Assembly: GCA_022478985.1 (NCBI GenBank)
Contig: JAKSZP010010596.1
Location: 1 to 64,000, forward strand
Length of the DNA stretch: 64,000 nucleotides
Direction of reading: 5' to 3'
Origin: Massospora cicadina
Lineage: Eukaryota; Entomophthoromycota; Entomophthoromycetes; Entomophthorales; Entomophthoraceae
A program made the position numbers and the translations under genes. Positions 22,401-33,591 of this stretch are shown piece by piece; the first letter of the stretch is position 1; every line of letters starts with the position of its first letter. A model generated the notes under the pieces. The model was not told the origin of the DNA. It saw only the letters and a list, made by a program, of their open reading frames with translations, and searched no databases.

Positions 22401-23635
22401 CCTTGACAATAGTGAAGCTGAGAGGTTGCATGACCTCCTAATGACTCCTGGGGCGTGGGCTGATGAAGATGAGCCTGTACAAAAGATGTTAGCTCGGCAC
22501 TCTCGCAATACCAAGGTGGAGAGCGGGAAGTTGTACAAGCAAATGGGGCTAAATGGTTGCCCTGTCTCCGGCCATCTGAGCGCGTACCTGCGATCATGGA
22601 GTCTCATACTCTCATGGGCCATGGCGGAGTCAGGAAAACCTATGAATGGGTTAAAGAGCGGTATTATTGGGAGGCCATCGTGGAAACCATAATGGAAGTC
22701 TTGGAAGCCTTCCTGACCTGCAAAAAACAATCCTGTTTTTAAATCCCGTTATTAGTAACAACCTATGACACCACATCAACCTTTCCACACCATTAGCTTA
22801 GATGTGGTAGGTCCTCTCCCTCAGACTACCAGGGGTAATCGTTATATCTTGGTTGGTATAGATCATTTTACTAATGGGTGAAGCTGTGGCTCTCCCCGCT
22901 TAGACTTCCAAAGCCACAGCTAACTTTTTACATCAATACATCTTCACGCGGCATGGCTGTCCCCAGGTCCTCCTTTATGACAACGGAAAAGACTTCACTT
23001 CTAGGGTGGTAAAGCTTCTTGCCACTTCCATGGGGATGCAACAACTTTTCTCTGCTCCTTACAATCCATCCACCAATGGGGCTGTAGAAAGAGCTTATGG
23101 GACCCTGGTCTCTATACTGCGGAAGATGGCCAGTTCAGACCCTCTTCACTGGGATCTTTACTTGCCCAGAGCGCTCATGGCTTATTGCATTAGCTATCAT
23201 CATATACTTAAAATGTCCCCTTTCCGAGTGTTATATGGGAGAGAACCTGGGGTACCAGCGCTATTAGATAAAGATGTCTTCTCTGATAGAACAATCCTAA
23301 ACAAGCCATTAGAAAGTTGGCTCAGCACATCATCCAACTACAGTTTGAGGCTATGACTAACTTAGCAAAGACTGTTACCAAAGAAGGCCAAGCCGCAAAT
23401 GATCTCCAGGCCCCTCTTCCCTCATTTCAGGTATCTGACTTGGTCCTCTATTACCACAACCAAATCACTCCAAGAAGTGAAAAGCTTGACTCTATTTGGG
23501 AAGGGCCCTTTTCAGTCACCTACAAGCGAGGAGATGAATATTCTATCAAATCCCTTGCTTCTGGGATCATCATCAATCGTGTTCATGGGCGCTTCCTTCA
23601 GCCCTATTCTCCCCCCAACATTCTTGAGGGGGGCG
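22401..23635 (+). pseudogene. Element C integrase
   Basis: The zinc-binding domain reads ESHTLMGHGGVRKTYEWVK and then FLTCKKQ, with the first Cys of the CxxC pair replaced by Phe. The core has all three acidic residues: ISLDVVGPLPQ, VLLYDNGKDFTSR and PSTNGAVERAYGTLVSIL. The C-terminal module (23,317-23,635) gives DLVLYYHNQITPRSEKLDSI and WEGPFSVTYKRGDEYSIKSL, ending at HGRFLQPYSPPNILEGGD. No chromodomain follows. Stops and shifts lie at about 22,740, 22,880 and 23,330. Confidence 0.9.
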
Positions 23636-23636
23636 A
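23622..23636 (+). other. Polypurine tract of element C
   Basis: TTGAGGGGGGCGA ends directly at the 3' LTR, the expected start point of plus-strand DNA. It overlaps the last codons of integrase. Confidence 0.85.
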
Positions 23637-24346
23637 TGTCGGACATTTGCCCTCCAGGCTGCAAAGTAACAATGTTGGGGGGCAAACAGGGGAAAATCGG
23701 AGAGACATTGGATATATAGCTGATTCCAATAATACAACTATTATTTTTTATTAAAAACGATTCCACTGGCCAAAAGACCCTGGCCAACTATTGGTGGAAC
23801 CCAATAAATTGAGCCCTAAGTTTCCTACTAAAAATCAGAATAATCCTATGAGTTCAGGGGATCGGAGCATCCTAAGCTCTCAGCCAAATTCCATTTTTGT
23901 TGCAGAGGTTGCACCACGGCGACCAGCCTATTTTTAGGGTCAAAGGGGGACCAATGGAGTGATTTTCTTTACCCGCCCAGTGATTGGGTAAAATTGATGA
24001 AAGCCTTACCTTATGGAGCCAAATTCCCTATTGTCAGCCCCTTTCAGCCGTTTCCTAAACTAACGCAAGTTTAAAATGACCTGATAGGTCCTTCTCGCAT
24101 ATTTCCTAATTTGGAATGTGCTAAGCAATTCAAACCTCAAACTCTAACATGCTAAATATGAATTATTGATGAAAAACTAGGGATCCTTTCTGAACTCCCG
24201 CGGCTATCAATAAATACACAAAAAAACTCAAATTCCTAAGTTTTACTGTTTATTTAACCTTTTTATCTTAAGTGGTTTTCTCCCTCAGTTGTTGGATTTT
24301 TAGGCTTATAAGCACCAGCGAGCTAAAAATCTCCAAAAGTCCAACA
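23637..24346 (+). repeat. Element C 3' LTR
   Basis: Starts TGTCGGACATTTGCCC and ends GTCCAACA, followed by the second CTTGT at 24,347-24,351. Near-copy of 17,762-18,470. Confidence 0.95.
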
Positions 24347-24351
24347 CTTGT

Positions 24352-25312
24352 TTTACCATCTTTGCTAAAGATTTCATCTCAACCAATATAGTTAGATGAT
24401 TGATTGCAACTATAAAGTATTTGACTCCCCCCATGCTTGTAGTCAGTGGTCGCATCACATTGATGGACACCATATGCCAGGCAAATCCAGGGTGGACCAG
24501 TCAATATCTGGGTTTGTTCTTATGTGGTTTGTGTAACTGGCACTCCACGCAGCAATCCAGATACTTGGCCGAATCATAATAGATAGACTCCCAGTTATTA
24601 ATGGCGAATGTGATCAATTGTTTTTCTCAGCCTCCATGCTGACAATATTATGGGCAGCTTGAACTATAGCCGCTTGTTCAGATGATTTCAGGAATAACAA
24701 TACGTTTTCCAACAATCATCTTGAACAATGTAAATCCTTAGTCTTGGTGTTTTCCATTGCTTTTTGAAGTGCACCTTGGATCTCTCAGGGCTCATTACTT
24801 ATTTCTCCTTTGACCATTCTCTGGAACTGCTCATTATCCTGTTGGTATACCACTTGTACCATTGGCAACCTTGAAAAGCCATCTGCATCTTGATGAGAAG
24901 CTCCCACTTGGTGGACTATATCAAAGTAATAACCTTGAAGCTTCAGTGCCCAATGGGCCGGACGTCCTTCTGGTTCTTTCAGGTTGTGCAGCCAACGCAG
25001 GAGGAGTGGTCCATTATCACTTTAGAGTGCATGCATGAATATACACCCAAAACTGATTACAGCGTAAATCATCAAAAGGCATTCACGCTCAGTAATGGTG
25101 TAATTCTGTTTAGATGCTGACAAAATTTGGCTTTTGGGCTTATGAATTCTTGTCCCCAAGTTCATCTAATTGACTCAGGATGGCGCCGATAATCATCAAT
25201 AAAGCATTGGTCTATACTATTTACTTTCAATTAAAATTTGGATATCTCAAAATTGGCGAATATATCATTTACTGACATAACTCGTCAAAAGTATTTTAGA
25301 CCTCTTCATTCC
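24352..25312 (-). pseudogene. Element B integrase N-terminal half and RNase H end
   Basis: Directly after the CTTGT of element C, the minus-strand B alignment resumes with the integrase core. The zinc-binding region follows near 24,540-24,600. The end of RNase H at about 24,850-25,010 is readable as NLKEPEGRPAHWALKLQ with a QDADGFSRLPMVQV block. It aligns with 4,700-5,400 of element A. Stops are frequent. It is cut at 25,317 by element D and resumes at 33,592. Confidence 0.75.
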
Positions 25313-25317
25313 TTACA
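25313..25317. repeat. Target-site duplication of element D (TTACA)
   Basis: TTACA here and ATACA at 33,587-33,591 agree at four of five bases. Joined across D, the flanks ('cattcc' and 'aaaccctttctttggatcc') match the uninterrupted site in element A near 5,670-5,700. Confidence 0.8.
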
Positions 25318-26044
25318 TGTTGGACTCCAGGATGGGTTTATGCGCTGATGCTAATTTGCCTCAGAGTTAGACAATATTTCAGGAGGAAATTAATCGCTGC
25401 TGTTGAGAGAATCAAAGGGGTTTAATTATAAAACAGTTGTAATAAAAATACGCGAAAATAAATACTAAAAAGGTAGTTTTTTAGGTTTTACAAGTACCCA
25501 CGGGGTAAGAAAAGAGAACCCTTTTAATAAGTCGATATTTAGTATTTAAGGTCTTGAGGCTCAAACTTTGGATTACTTAGTAAAATTCAAGTTAGAAAAT
25601 ATTAAGATTTGACCTATTGAATCTCAGAAAACTCGCCTCATTTTGATGAAACAACTTATGGAAAGTCGTTTGTAGTTGATAGGATATGACCGTGAGGTAA
25701 TGATTTAATTTTTACCCAATCAGTGGGCATGAAAATATATTTACCTTGCAGGACCCCTTCCACCCTATAAAAGGGGCTGGCTTCTGCGAGGTAGGTTGTA
25801 CTAAATTGGTGGTGGCCTGGGGAGGAGCTTCCAATGGGCTATCCTAAATTTTCCAAATAGTTGGTGCAGTTAAATTACCTGACTTTAATATATTTGGCCG
25901 AGTATTATTGGTAAATTTATTGCTGCAATTCAAAGGATTCCGCCAAGAATCAGCCAAGTTCTTTTGGCCGATTTTGTCCTCATTTTCCTCCTTATTTTAA
26001 TCCAAACACTATTATTAAATAATCAGACTTATAATTTTCTGACA
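25318..26044 (-). repeat. Element D 3' LTR
   Basis: Direct copy of 32,857-33,586. Landmarks are 'gagaatcaaagggg', 'ctataaaaggggc' and 'ggtggtggcctggggaggag'. A TATAAAA box reads on the plus strand, opposite to the element's genes, so it is not obviously its own promoter. Confidence 0.9.
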
Positions 26045-26060
26045 TTACCCCCTTCAAAAG
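26045..26060 (-). other. Polypurine tract of element D
   Basis: Minus-strand CTTTTGAAGGGGGTAA ends at the LTR, in the same position as in A and C. Confidence 0.7.
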
Positions 26061-27330
26061 TGTTAGGGGGAGAATAAGGGCACAGGAAACGGTCATGTAC
26101 TATGTTTATGGTGATACCGTGGCTAAAGATTTTATAGAATACTTGTCACCTCTCTTGTAAGTGACATTGAAGGGACCCTCATAGTATAGATCGAAACTTG
26201 TGGTTTTGTATGTGATGAGCTCATGGTAGTAAAGGACTAGGTCAGACGCTTTGAAGGAAGATAGGGGACCCCAAAACTCATTGGCCGCTTTTCCCTCTTT
26301 TATAACCAATTTAGCTAAGTTTTATTAGCCTCAGATTGAAGCTAAATGATATATTGAGCCAATCTTCTCATGCCTTTTTCAGGTTTCTTAACTTTAGAGG
26401 AGAAAACCTCTTTAGCTAAAAGGGCAGGTATCCCTAATTCCCACCCAAACAGAAAATGGAATGGGGACATTTTCAGGATCTTGTGATAATTAATCCAATA
26501 TGCTATAAGAGCTCTGGGTAGAAATTGATTCCAGTGAAGTGGATCGAAGAGGCAATTTTATGCAGGATAGAAACCAAGGTTTTATTTTCTCTCTCCACAG
26601 TTCCATTAGTCGAGGGATTATATGGAGCCAAGAAGAGTTGTTGGGTCCCCTCAGACGTAGCCAGGATCTTGACTACTCTGTAGTTGAAGTTCTTACCATT
26701 GTCACAGAGTAGAACTTGGGGACAGCCATGGCGAGTGAAAATACTTTATTGTAGGAATGTTTCGGTGGCCTTGGCTGTTTGAGCAGAGAGAGCCACTGCT
26801 TTAATCCACTTAGTAAAGTGGTCAATGCCACTAGGATAAATTTTTTTTCACTGGTAGTCTTCATGGGAAGACCTACTACACTTTAAACTGATGGTGTGGA
26901 ACGGTTGTTGAGGGGTAGTTGGTTGATATTGGTATTTAGTTTTGAAACTGGATTGCTTCTTACTTGTGAGGCAGGCATCCAAGACTTTGACAATAGTTTT
27001 CATGATTCCTTATCAAATTTTACCGCTCCATAATCCACTTATAGGTTTTCTTTACTCCCCCATGAACTAAGGTAGAGTGATCCTCCATGATAACAGGTAC
27101 ATGTTCTGAAGGCCGTTGATAAGGCAACCACTTTGCCCCCACCTGCTTATACAACTTCCCGTTCTCCATTACAATGTTGCAGGAGTGACAGGGTAACATT
27201 TTCTGAACCGGTTCATTCTCATCATCCCAGTCATTGGAGGTCATTAAGAGGCATATAACCTCTACGCCTTACTATTATACAAGTTCAGGATGGGTAGCCA
27301 AGTCAACCCATCAACATTCATGTGGCAGGT
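26061..27330 (-). pseudogene. Element D integrase
   Basis: The C-terminal module (26,106-26,309) reads DLVLYYHELITYKTTSFDLY then YEGPFNVTYKRGDKYSIKSL, nearly the same as C. The core is split over frames; at 26,673-26,864 it carries a KFILVALTTLLSGLKQWLSL stretch and a GNN-F-type second Asp region. The zinc-binding domain at 27,020-27,244 has VPVIMEDHSTLVHGGVKKTY. At least three frameshifts occur, and no chromodomain is present. Confidence 0.85.
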
Positions 27331-27840
27331 TCCAGCACGATGTTCAATCTTCTTGTCATAATTCTGGAGCTTTAGAGCCCAGCATGCTAACCGCCCAGTA
27401 GGATCCTTTATATTCTATAAACATTTCAGGGAGGCGTGGTTGGTAACACAGTGAAATTAGTGCCATACAAGAAAGGACGATAATGTTTTACAGCTAAAAA
27501 ACAGCTAGGTACTCCTTCTCTTTGACGCTGTAGTTGCATTCCGCCTTTGATAGCTTCTTACTGAAATATGATACAGGATGATCTTTACCGTTTTCATCTA
27601 GTTGGGATAAGATGGCCCCAATAGCGTAGTTTGAGGCTTCAGTAAACAATACAAAAGATTTATTATAATCAGGGTGCCGTAGGATAGGACGTTGTTGCAG
27701 CTTTTGTTTCAGAGTTATAAAAACGGCTTCTTGTTCTGTATCCCAATAAAAAAGGTTTTTTTAGCCAATAGTCAAATGAGAGGCTCACTGAGCTGGGCGA
27801 ACTTGGGGATGAACTTATGGTAATACCCCATTATACCCAG
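27331..27840 (-). pseudogene. Element D RNase H
   Basis: The minus strand matches the RNase H of C piece by piece, including the tyrosine/glutamate block (CNYSVKEKEYLAVF-like, around 27,500-27,540) and the conserved end after the DHASL motif near 27,420-27,440. It is more decayed than in C. Confidence 0.7.
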
Positions 27841-28740
27841 AAATACCTGAATGATCTGGAGGTTTTTTAGGGGCAGGCATTTTGGAGATAGCTTTGAACT
27901 TATCTTGTAAAGGCTGGATCCCTTCTTGGGAAATAGCATTTCCAAGGAAATCTAGCTTCTTTTGGAAGGAGGTGCATTTGGATGATTTCAACTTGATGTT
28001 TGAAGCCCGCAGGCGTTAAAAACTAGTTTTAAATAATTGAGATGATCAGTGAACATTGCCAAAAAGGCAGTGATTTCATCAAGATAGGCAATCATGCAGC
28101 TCAAATTAAGGTCCCACAGAATGTAATTCATTTCACGTTGGAATAATGCCGGTGTATTGCATAGCCCTTGGGGTATGCGGGTAGGCTGAGATAAACCTTC
28201 ACTACAAATGAGAGCACATTTATCCTGATATTGGGGAGAAAGATCCTTTTTCCAATATCTTCTGGCAGTGTCCATGGCTGAAAAGAATTTTGAGCTGGAG
28301 AGTTGGACAAGGGCATTATCTATGTGAGGGATAAGATAGCTGTCTTTTTAGTGAGGTTATTTAGTTTACAGTAGTCCATCTCTACCCGATGGCCTCCATT
28401 CTTTTTTGAAGAGCAAGAGAGGAGACGCACTTGGGGCTTTGGGATGGTACTAATAACCCAGCGTCTAATAACTGCTTGAGTTCAACCCTCATTTGCTGCT
28501 TTTCAACCTTAGACTTATGGTAAGGTTTATATCAAATAGTTTGAGCATCACCAACATCAATGAAGTGGCTCCACCCCTTCATATGCCCATAACCTGTGTC
28601 AGGCTGGGAGAAAAATATACTATATATACCCAATAGAAAATGAACTTGTTTAAGCTCATCATGAGTTAGGTCATCTGAAATGTGGATGTTAGGCAGAGTA
28701 CACACCATCAAATCAGTGGGTAAGCCAAAATCCAACATTG
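27841..28740 (-). pseudogene. Element D reverse transcriptase (YLDE active site)
   Basis: At 27,988-28,316 the minus strand gives MDTARRYWKKDLSPQYQDKC, LSQPTRIPQGLCNTPALFQR and MIAYLDEITAF. The first Asp (MDTA) is kept, but the YLDD box reads YLDE. A shorter frame at 28,532-28,738 holds the pre-RT spacer (KGWSHFIDVGDAQTI), equal to KGWMHTIDVGDTHPI in C. Several stops break the domain. Confidence 0.85.
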
Positions 28741-29242
28741 AACCAATAAAGACACTTTCAATCTCATTGAGGGGATATATCAGACTTTTCCCTATCTCAT
28801 GATGTTTTTTGACAATGATTGGTTTATTGGTAAGGTTCCCAATAAAATTATAATGGGTTGTTGATAGGCGGGGTCTAATATACCCAGCAAAACTTGGGGT
28901 TCTAAAGAACTTACTCCATCAATGCTTGTTATGTGTAACAGACAGGATCAGGGGATATGTAGAGTAACATTGGTAGCGACCACACATTGTTCACCAGCCT
29001 TGATTACTGTTTCCTCTGAAGCATAAAAGGGAATGCTCTCTAAAGCATCCACCAAATTTAGCATTTTTTGTGTTGCATCCAGAGGTTATGTAAAATAAAG
29101 GTAAAGCAGAGGAAGAGTGTTTAACTAAGCAGGAGTATTCTTATTTACTAGTTCTTCATTGGTAAATAGTAGAGGGACTTCATACCCAAGTGGGGAGAGG
29201 ACCCTGTTTCATGTTGATTATAACATCACTAGTGAAATATCC
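28741..29242 (-). pseudogene. Element D protease-RT connection, first part
   Basis: Minus-strand pieces such as ALESIPFYASEETVIKAGEQ and HITSIDGVSSLEPQVL match the long frame of C at 20,630-20,800 (VLEGIPFYATEEVVIKAGEQ). At 29,243 the alignment stops at the 1.67-kb insert and resumes at 30,926. Confidence 0.8.
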
Positions 29243-29247
29243 ATACT

Positions 29248-30920
29248 TTGCTACAGTGTTTATAACATACAGATGATTCTGCATCTTTTTAGTTTTTATA
29301 TTGGTAGATAGCCATGAATAAGTTCAAAAACCATTGAACCTATCAAATATTTCAACCTCCAACCAATTAGTCAAAACCAATTAAGCTTGCCAAATTAACT
29401 AAACCAAAAATCACTTACTTGAAACTATTGATCCCATCAAAAAAACCAAAAAACAAACCATTACTCAGCAAAAACTAATTGTTGGATCTACAAACCATCC
29501 AAAGAATACCATCCACTTATCAAAACCTGTGTAGCTATTGAATAAAATGAATATAAATTTTCAGCCAAATTACTATATGATGACTATTAAAAGCATATAT
29601 ATTTTAGATTTTATATGTACTATTGTCAAAATTTTTATAATTTTATTAAAAATATTATATTATCATTTCCTAACTTTATAAAGTACTTGTGCCAAGTTTA
29701 GTGATTTCTAGTTTATTTTGTTTATGGGATAAGTTATAATATAAACAAATAAACAGAATAATACTTTTTAAATAAAACTTTAGACTAATTTTCGTTGGTA
29801 TCCAGTTTAACAGATTTGTTTGCGGGTTTAAAGTTTACCAGATGATCCCAATAATCTTTTTTAACATGTTAGTCGCCATGTCACCAAAATATGGGTGATG
29901 GGTATGCTTTCATTGGGCCCCATTACCCAAATATAGGTGACAGGGCAACGAATGTGTTAATGAAAAATTCATAGGTTTAGCATTGCTGATAGCAATTTTC
30001 AAATATGATATCAAAATCAGTTCAAAGAGGTAAAAACCTCCCAAAACCACCATTAGAGCTCCAAAGGAGTACTTAAGAGAAAGGAGCGCAAAACAAAGTT
30101 TCTAGCTGCGTGGGTAGAGGTTTAGATCAGATACAATATGAAAACTTTTAAAAAAATTCAAATTATACAATACTATTTATTAGCTTATATTTGTGATAAA
30201 GTATTATTTAGATTACAATATATTATAGTATTTGCTCAAATAATTCAAACACATTTGTGTTTTTTTTGGACAATTGGGATAACGGGTTATAATTTTTTAA
30301 TGTTATTTATTGCTTCTGGCATTCATAATTTGTCAATAGCACACTGGGTTCCATGAAAAGCTCAACAGAATTCCGCTGGGCAACAAACATGTTAAATTAG
30401 TAGATGGGTATTGATAAAATAAAGAGATCAAATTATAAGATTAAATATAAGATTATCAACCACTCAACAAAACTAATTAAATTTATCAAATTAACTAAAA
30501 TTTATCAAACACCTACCTGTAACCATTGAGCACATCAAAACAGTAAGAAACCACAAACCACCCAGTCAAAACCAATTAACTTATTGAATCAACTAATCAC
30601 TAACTGATTGATAAAACTATCAAGCCTATTAATCAATCCAAAACCACCAACACTTACCAAAACCATTTAAATATCAAATCAACTGAATATAAAAGCTTCT
30701 TAGCTGTAACAATATATTGATTATCATAAAAACATTCAAGTATTATCACTTATTACATATAAAACTTCCTATTTTAGTATAAAATTAAAAATCCAGCTTT
30801 GAGGTGCACTTGGCCCCCTCCTGTACACCTATAGCCAAATTTTCAAAACTCTACATGTCGTAGTTTTGGCTGAGCATCACACACATGCACACACATACAC
30901 ACTTTCTTTTCTTTATATAG
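29248..30920. mobile_element. Unclassified 1.67-kb AT-rich insert in element D
   Basis: The D protease alignment is interrupted exactly here. ATACT occurs on both sides (29,243-29,247 and 30,921-30,925), a 5-bp duplication. The ends are TTGCTACAGTG and CTTTATATAG, neither the usual LTR form nor a clear inverted pair. The interior is rich in 'aaaccaattaa' and 'caaattaact' phrases that recur at 29,310-29,560 and 30,440-30,690. A strong hairpin lies at 29,880-29,941. I see no coding capacity. It could be a non-autonomous DNA transposon or a degraded small LTR element. Confidence 0.6.
29880..29941. repeat. Hairpin with two 23-bp arms
   Basis: 29,880-29,902 and the reverse complement of 29,919-29,941 agree at about 19 of 23 bases (both arms start GTCACC and end ATGGG). 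The loop is 16 bases. It stands out from the AT-rich surroundings and is central in the insert. Confidence 0.75.
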
Positions 30921-30925
30921 ATACT

Positions 30926-31240
30926 AAAAATAACTGCATGCCAATAAGCATGTCATAAATGTTATTGTCCAAGGCCATGACAGGAGCTGACAAGCTGAGC
31001 TTTCCAAGCTGAATAGGCAAGGAGGACTAGGCTCCAAATGAATGGGTGTTATTGTAACCTGCCGTTCCAAACTCCTGCGTACACTTGAGATCAGGAGCTA
31101 GCTTATTTTCTTGATCAACTTGGAAAAAAGAATGTTTATGGGAGATTCAGTGTTCAAGATAGCCCTAACCTGGATTTTTTTGAATAACAACCTCTACCTT
31201 AGTCATGGTCCCACCAAAGTAGGGGGAGAGCTAATAATTC
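30926..31240 (-). pseudogene. Element D protease, second part
   Basis: The minus strand from 30,970 to 30,926 reads YDMLIGMQLFL, the counterpart of YDMLIGTQFIF in C. Fragments of the protease flap region follow towards 31,240. The active site is not clearly readable. Confidence 0.65.
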
Positions 31241-32820
31241 CTTAAGACGGAGAGTAGAGGCAAGCTTTTTAGCTGTCTCAGGATAATTATATTAATGGAC
31301 TTTAGGGTGTGCACATGATGAATAGGTCAAATCAGTGAAGCAATAACCTGGACAGCGTCGCTAGTGGTTTTAATAACCTCAGGGCACCCCATCACTTGAT
31401 TAAGATAGGTTTCTTGAAGGATCAAGGCTTTATCTATTCCTTCAGGGTTCAGATGATCAAGTATACCTACTACAACAGGGGCTTCCAGGACTTAATAGAA
31501 AACGTCCTCATAATCCCTTTCAGACTTGTCATCTGAAGAGTTGTCCATACGCATTGGGTGAATGCTAGAAGAACCGTCAGAGGTGGAGGCCATAACTTTA
31601 GTAGCTGGGTGACCTCCACAGTGATGTTCATTAGAGCTAGCGGCTTAGCTTGAGCAGCCTTGTCCTTGAGCCTATGGATGTTGGGAGAAACTGTCACCAG
31701 AGGGAGAGGTTTGGGCTTCCTCATGGCTACAGGTTTTGGATTAGGGTTGCCTTGAGGAGATAGCATCTCTGGAGGGGGATGCTTTAACTATGCCAGCTTT
31801 GGATTGATCAGAGGCTTTGATCCTTAAAAATTGGTGGTTTATCTTTGGCTACCTAACCCTGAAACCCATTGTTGGTGGGTGTGAGCGTCACCTGAGAAAG
31901 TGGTGTAGGCTTTGGATCCACTTTCAGAGGTTTATTGAATGGAACAAGCTGATTTTGGTGGCAAGGTGGGGGCAGGGAGCGCATCCCATTGACAATAATG
32001 AACTCTGACTTACTAGCCTGAGGACCTCGGGTTGGATGGGCGAAGGAAGATCAGTTTTGAGACGCAAAGCAGGTTCTGGTCTCAGGGTATTAACCAACCC
32101 AGGTGGGGCCATAGGGATCATCTGGGATTCCGTTTTCAGCGATATGGTTGGGGAGTCCTCAATGGTGAAGTTTTGTGGATTTGACACAATTCCTGAAGTA
32201 GCCTCATTGTTATATATATCTGCAACCTCTAACAGCTCCTCTTTGATGTCGCGGATAGTATGGATGTGGTTTTTAATGGAGATAAAGTGTGTAATGGAAG
32301 GGTAAGAAGCTAAACCATCTAGAATGGCAACAAGGGCATCCTCAAGAGGTAACATTTTAGTATGTACCAGAGGCTGAGTTTCACCATAAAATCGATTAAC
32401 AAAGGTTTTGGGATTCACCCCTTTTCATGCTGAGGCACATAAAGGCCTGCTTTTTCCTCTTTAGACTTTGTGTTGAGCCAAATTCAGCTACAAGAGCTTC
32501 TTTAACCTCGGCCCAGATGTTCAGAGTGTTCATATGAGGAATCATAATTTCTTGGGCCATGCGACTTTAATGTAGAAGGATGTGCTTGTCCTTATGGAGG
32601 TCCGTCGCCCATTTCATGCTGCTTCATAGATATATACAAATGAAGAAATGCTACCTTCGCCAGGGGTGAACTTGTCTTTAAAGGGACACTTAAAATGGCG
32701 TTGTTTAAGCTTCTTAAGTCAAGATAAAGTGCTGGCTAGTTGTTGTTTAAGTGCAACTAGCTGAGGTTCTGAAGCAGAGAGGAGGTTGTGAGGATTATTC
32801 ACCCCAACACCCTCCATTTT
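31241..32820 (-). pseudogene. Element D gag
   Basis: The best frame (31,924-32,418) starts MNPKTFVNRFYGETQPLVHT and gives MLPLEDALVAILDGLASYPS plus IRDIKEELLEVADIYNNEA, collinear with the gag core of C. The N-terminal part (32,430-32,820) has the LKRQKQ- and KDKFTPGEG-like blocks of C but several stops. A Pro/Ser-rich tail frame lies at 31,470-31,766. I see no zinc knuckle. Confidence 0.8.
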
Positions 32821-32837
32821 TTTTGTGGTGTACTACA

Positions 32838-32854
32838 CCCTGTAGTGAGCCACA
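32838..32854 (-). other. Primer-binding-like site of element D
   Basis: Minus-strand GTGGCTCACTACAGGG lies just inside the 5' LTR and matches the CTCACTACAGGG core used by element A. Confidence 0.65.
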
Positions 32855-32856
32855 CT

Positions 32857-33586
32857 TGTTGGACTCTGGGCTGGGTTTATGCTCGCTGGTGCTAATTTGC
32901 CCCAGAATTCAACAAAATTGTAAGAAGAAATTAGTCACTACTGCTAAGAGAATCAAAGGGGGTTATTCACCACTAGTTGTATTAAAAATAAGTTAAAAAT
33001 AAATTCTAAAAAAGTAGTTTTTTAAGGCTTTAATTAGTAAGTGCAAAGTATGAAAATAAACCCTCTTAATAAGTTGATATCTAGTATTTAAGATCTTGAG
33101 GCTCAAAGTTTGGATTGCTTAGTAAAATCCAAATAAGGAAATATTAAGATTTGACATATTGAATCTCAGAAAAATCGCCTCGTTTTATGAAACAACTTAT
33201 GGAAAGTCGTTTGTAGTTGGTAGGATATGACAGTGAAGTAATGATTTAATTTTTACTCAATAAATGGGCATGAAAATATTTTTACCTTGTAGGACCAATT
33301 CTGAACCTATAAAAGGGGCAGGCCTCTGTGGGTTAGGCTGTACTAAATTGGTGGTGGCCTGGGGAGGAGCTTCCAATGGGCTATCCTGAATTTGCCACAT
33401 AGTTGGTGCAATTCAATTACCTAACTTCGTGGTATGAGGCTGAGTATTATTGATAAATTTATTGCCCCAATTCAAAGGATTCCACAAAGGGTTTTCTAGG
33501 ATCTTTTGGCCAATTTCATCCTCTTTTTCCATTAGTTTGACCCAAAACACTCTTATTAAACAATCAGACTTGTAAATTGTCCGACA
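32857..33586 (-). repeat. Element D 5' LTR
   Basis: Starts TGTTGGACTCTGGGC and ends GTCCGACA, followed by ATACA. Direct copy of 25,318-26,044, with visible single-base differences and small indels. Confidence 0.92.
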
Positions 33587-33591
33587 ATACA

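Larger units (their letters stand above)
17762..24346 (+). mobile_element. Ty3/gypsy retrotransposon C (6,585 bp), structurally complete, coding capacity lost
   Basis: Two LTRs of 709 and 710 bp, alike at roughly 93-95% by eye, enclose a primer-binding site, gag, protease, reverse transcriptase, RNase H, integrase and a polypurine tract in order. CTTGT flanks both ends. It is the best-preserved element in the window and probably the youngest of the long ones, yet stops or frameshifts occur in every domain. Two catalytic Asp residues are also replaced. It inserted in antisense into the integrase of B. Element D is a minus-strand relative of matching native length. Confidence 0.95.
25318..33586 (-). 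mobile_element. Ty3/gypsy retrotransposon D, minus-strand relative of C (8,269 bp including a 1.67-kb insert)
   Basis: LTRs at 25,318-26,044 and 32,857-33,586 (727 and 730 bp) start TGTTGGAC and end in TGACA and CCGACA. The interior has integrase to gag in minus orientation, with domains clearly like those of C. Removing the insert at 29,248-30,920 and its TSD gives 6,591 bp, practically the length of C. It inserted into the reverse transcriptase-RNase H part of B. A solo LTR of the same family lies at 15,978-16,721. Confidence 0.92.

Noticed and set aside
22334..22730. Minus-strand frames of 87 and 110 codons over element C integrase
   Set aside because: The plus strand holds the integrase zinc-binding domain; these are its antisense shadow.
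30138..30356. Hydrophobic 72-codon plus-strand frame, at first sight like an organellar membrane protein
   Set aside because: The composition is explained by AT-rich sequence inside a non-coding insert. No family match comes to mind and there is no second copy.
29310..30690. Possible LTR pair inside the D insert ('aaaccaattaa'-rich blocks about 1.13 kb apart)
   Set aside because: The blocks share low-complexity wording but no sharp ends, no TG/CA termini and no primer site. Not enough for a TRIM call.
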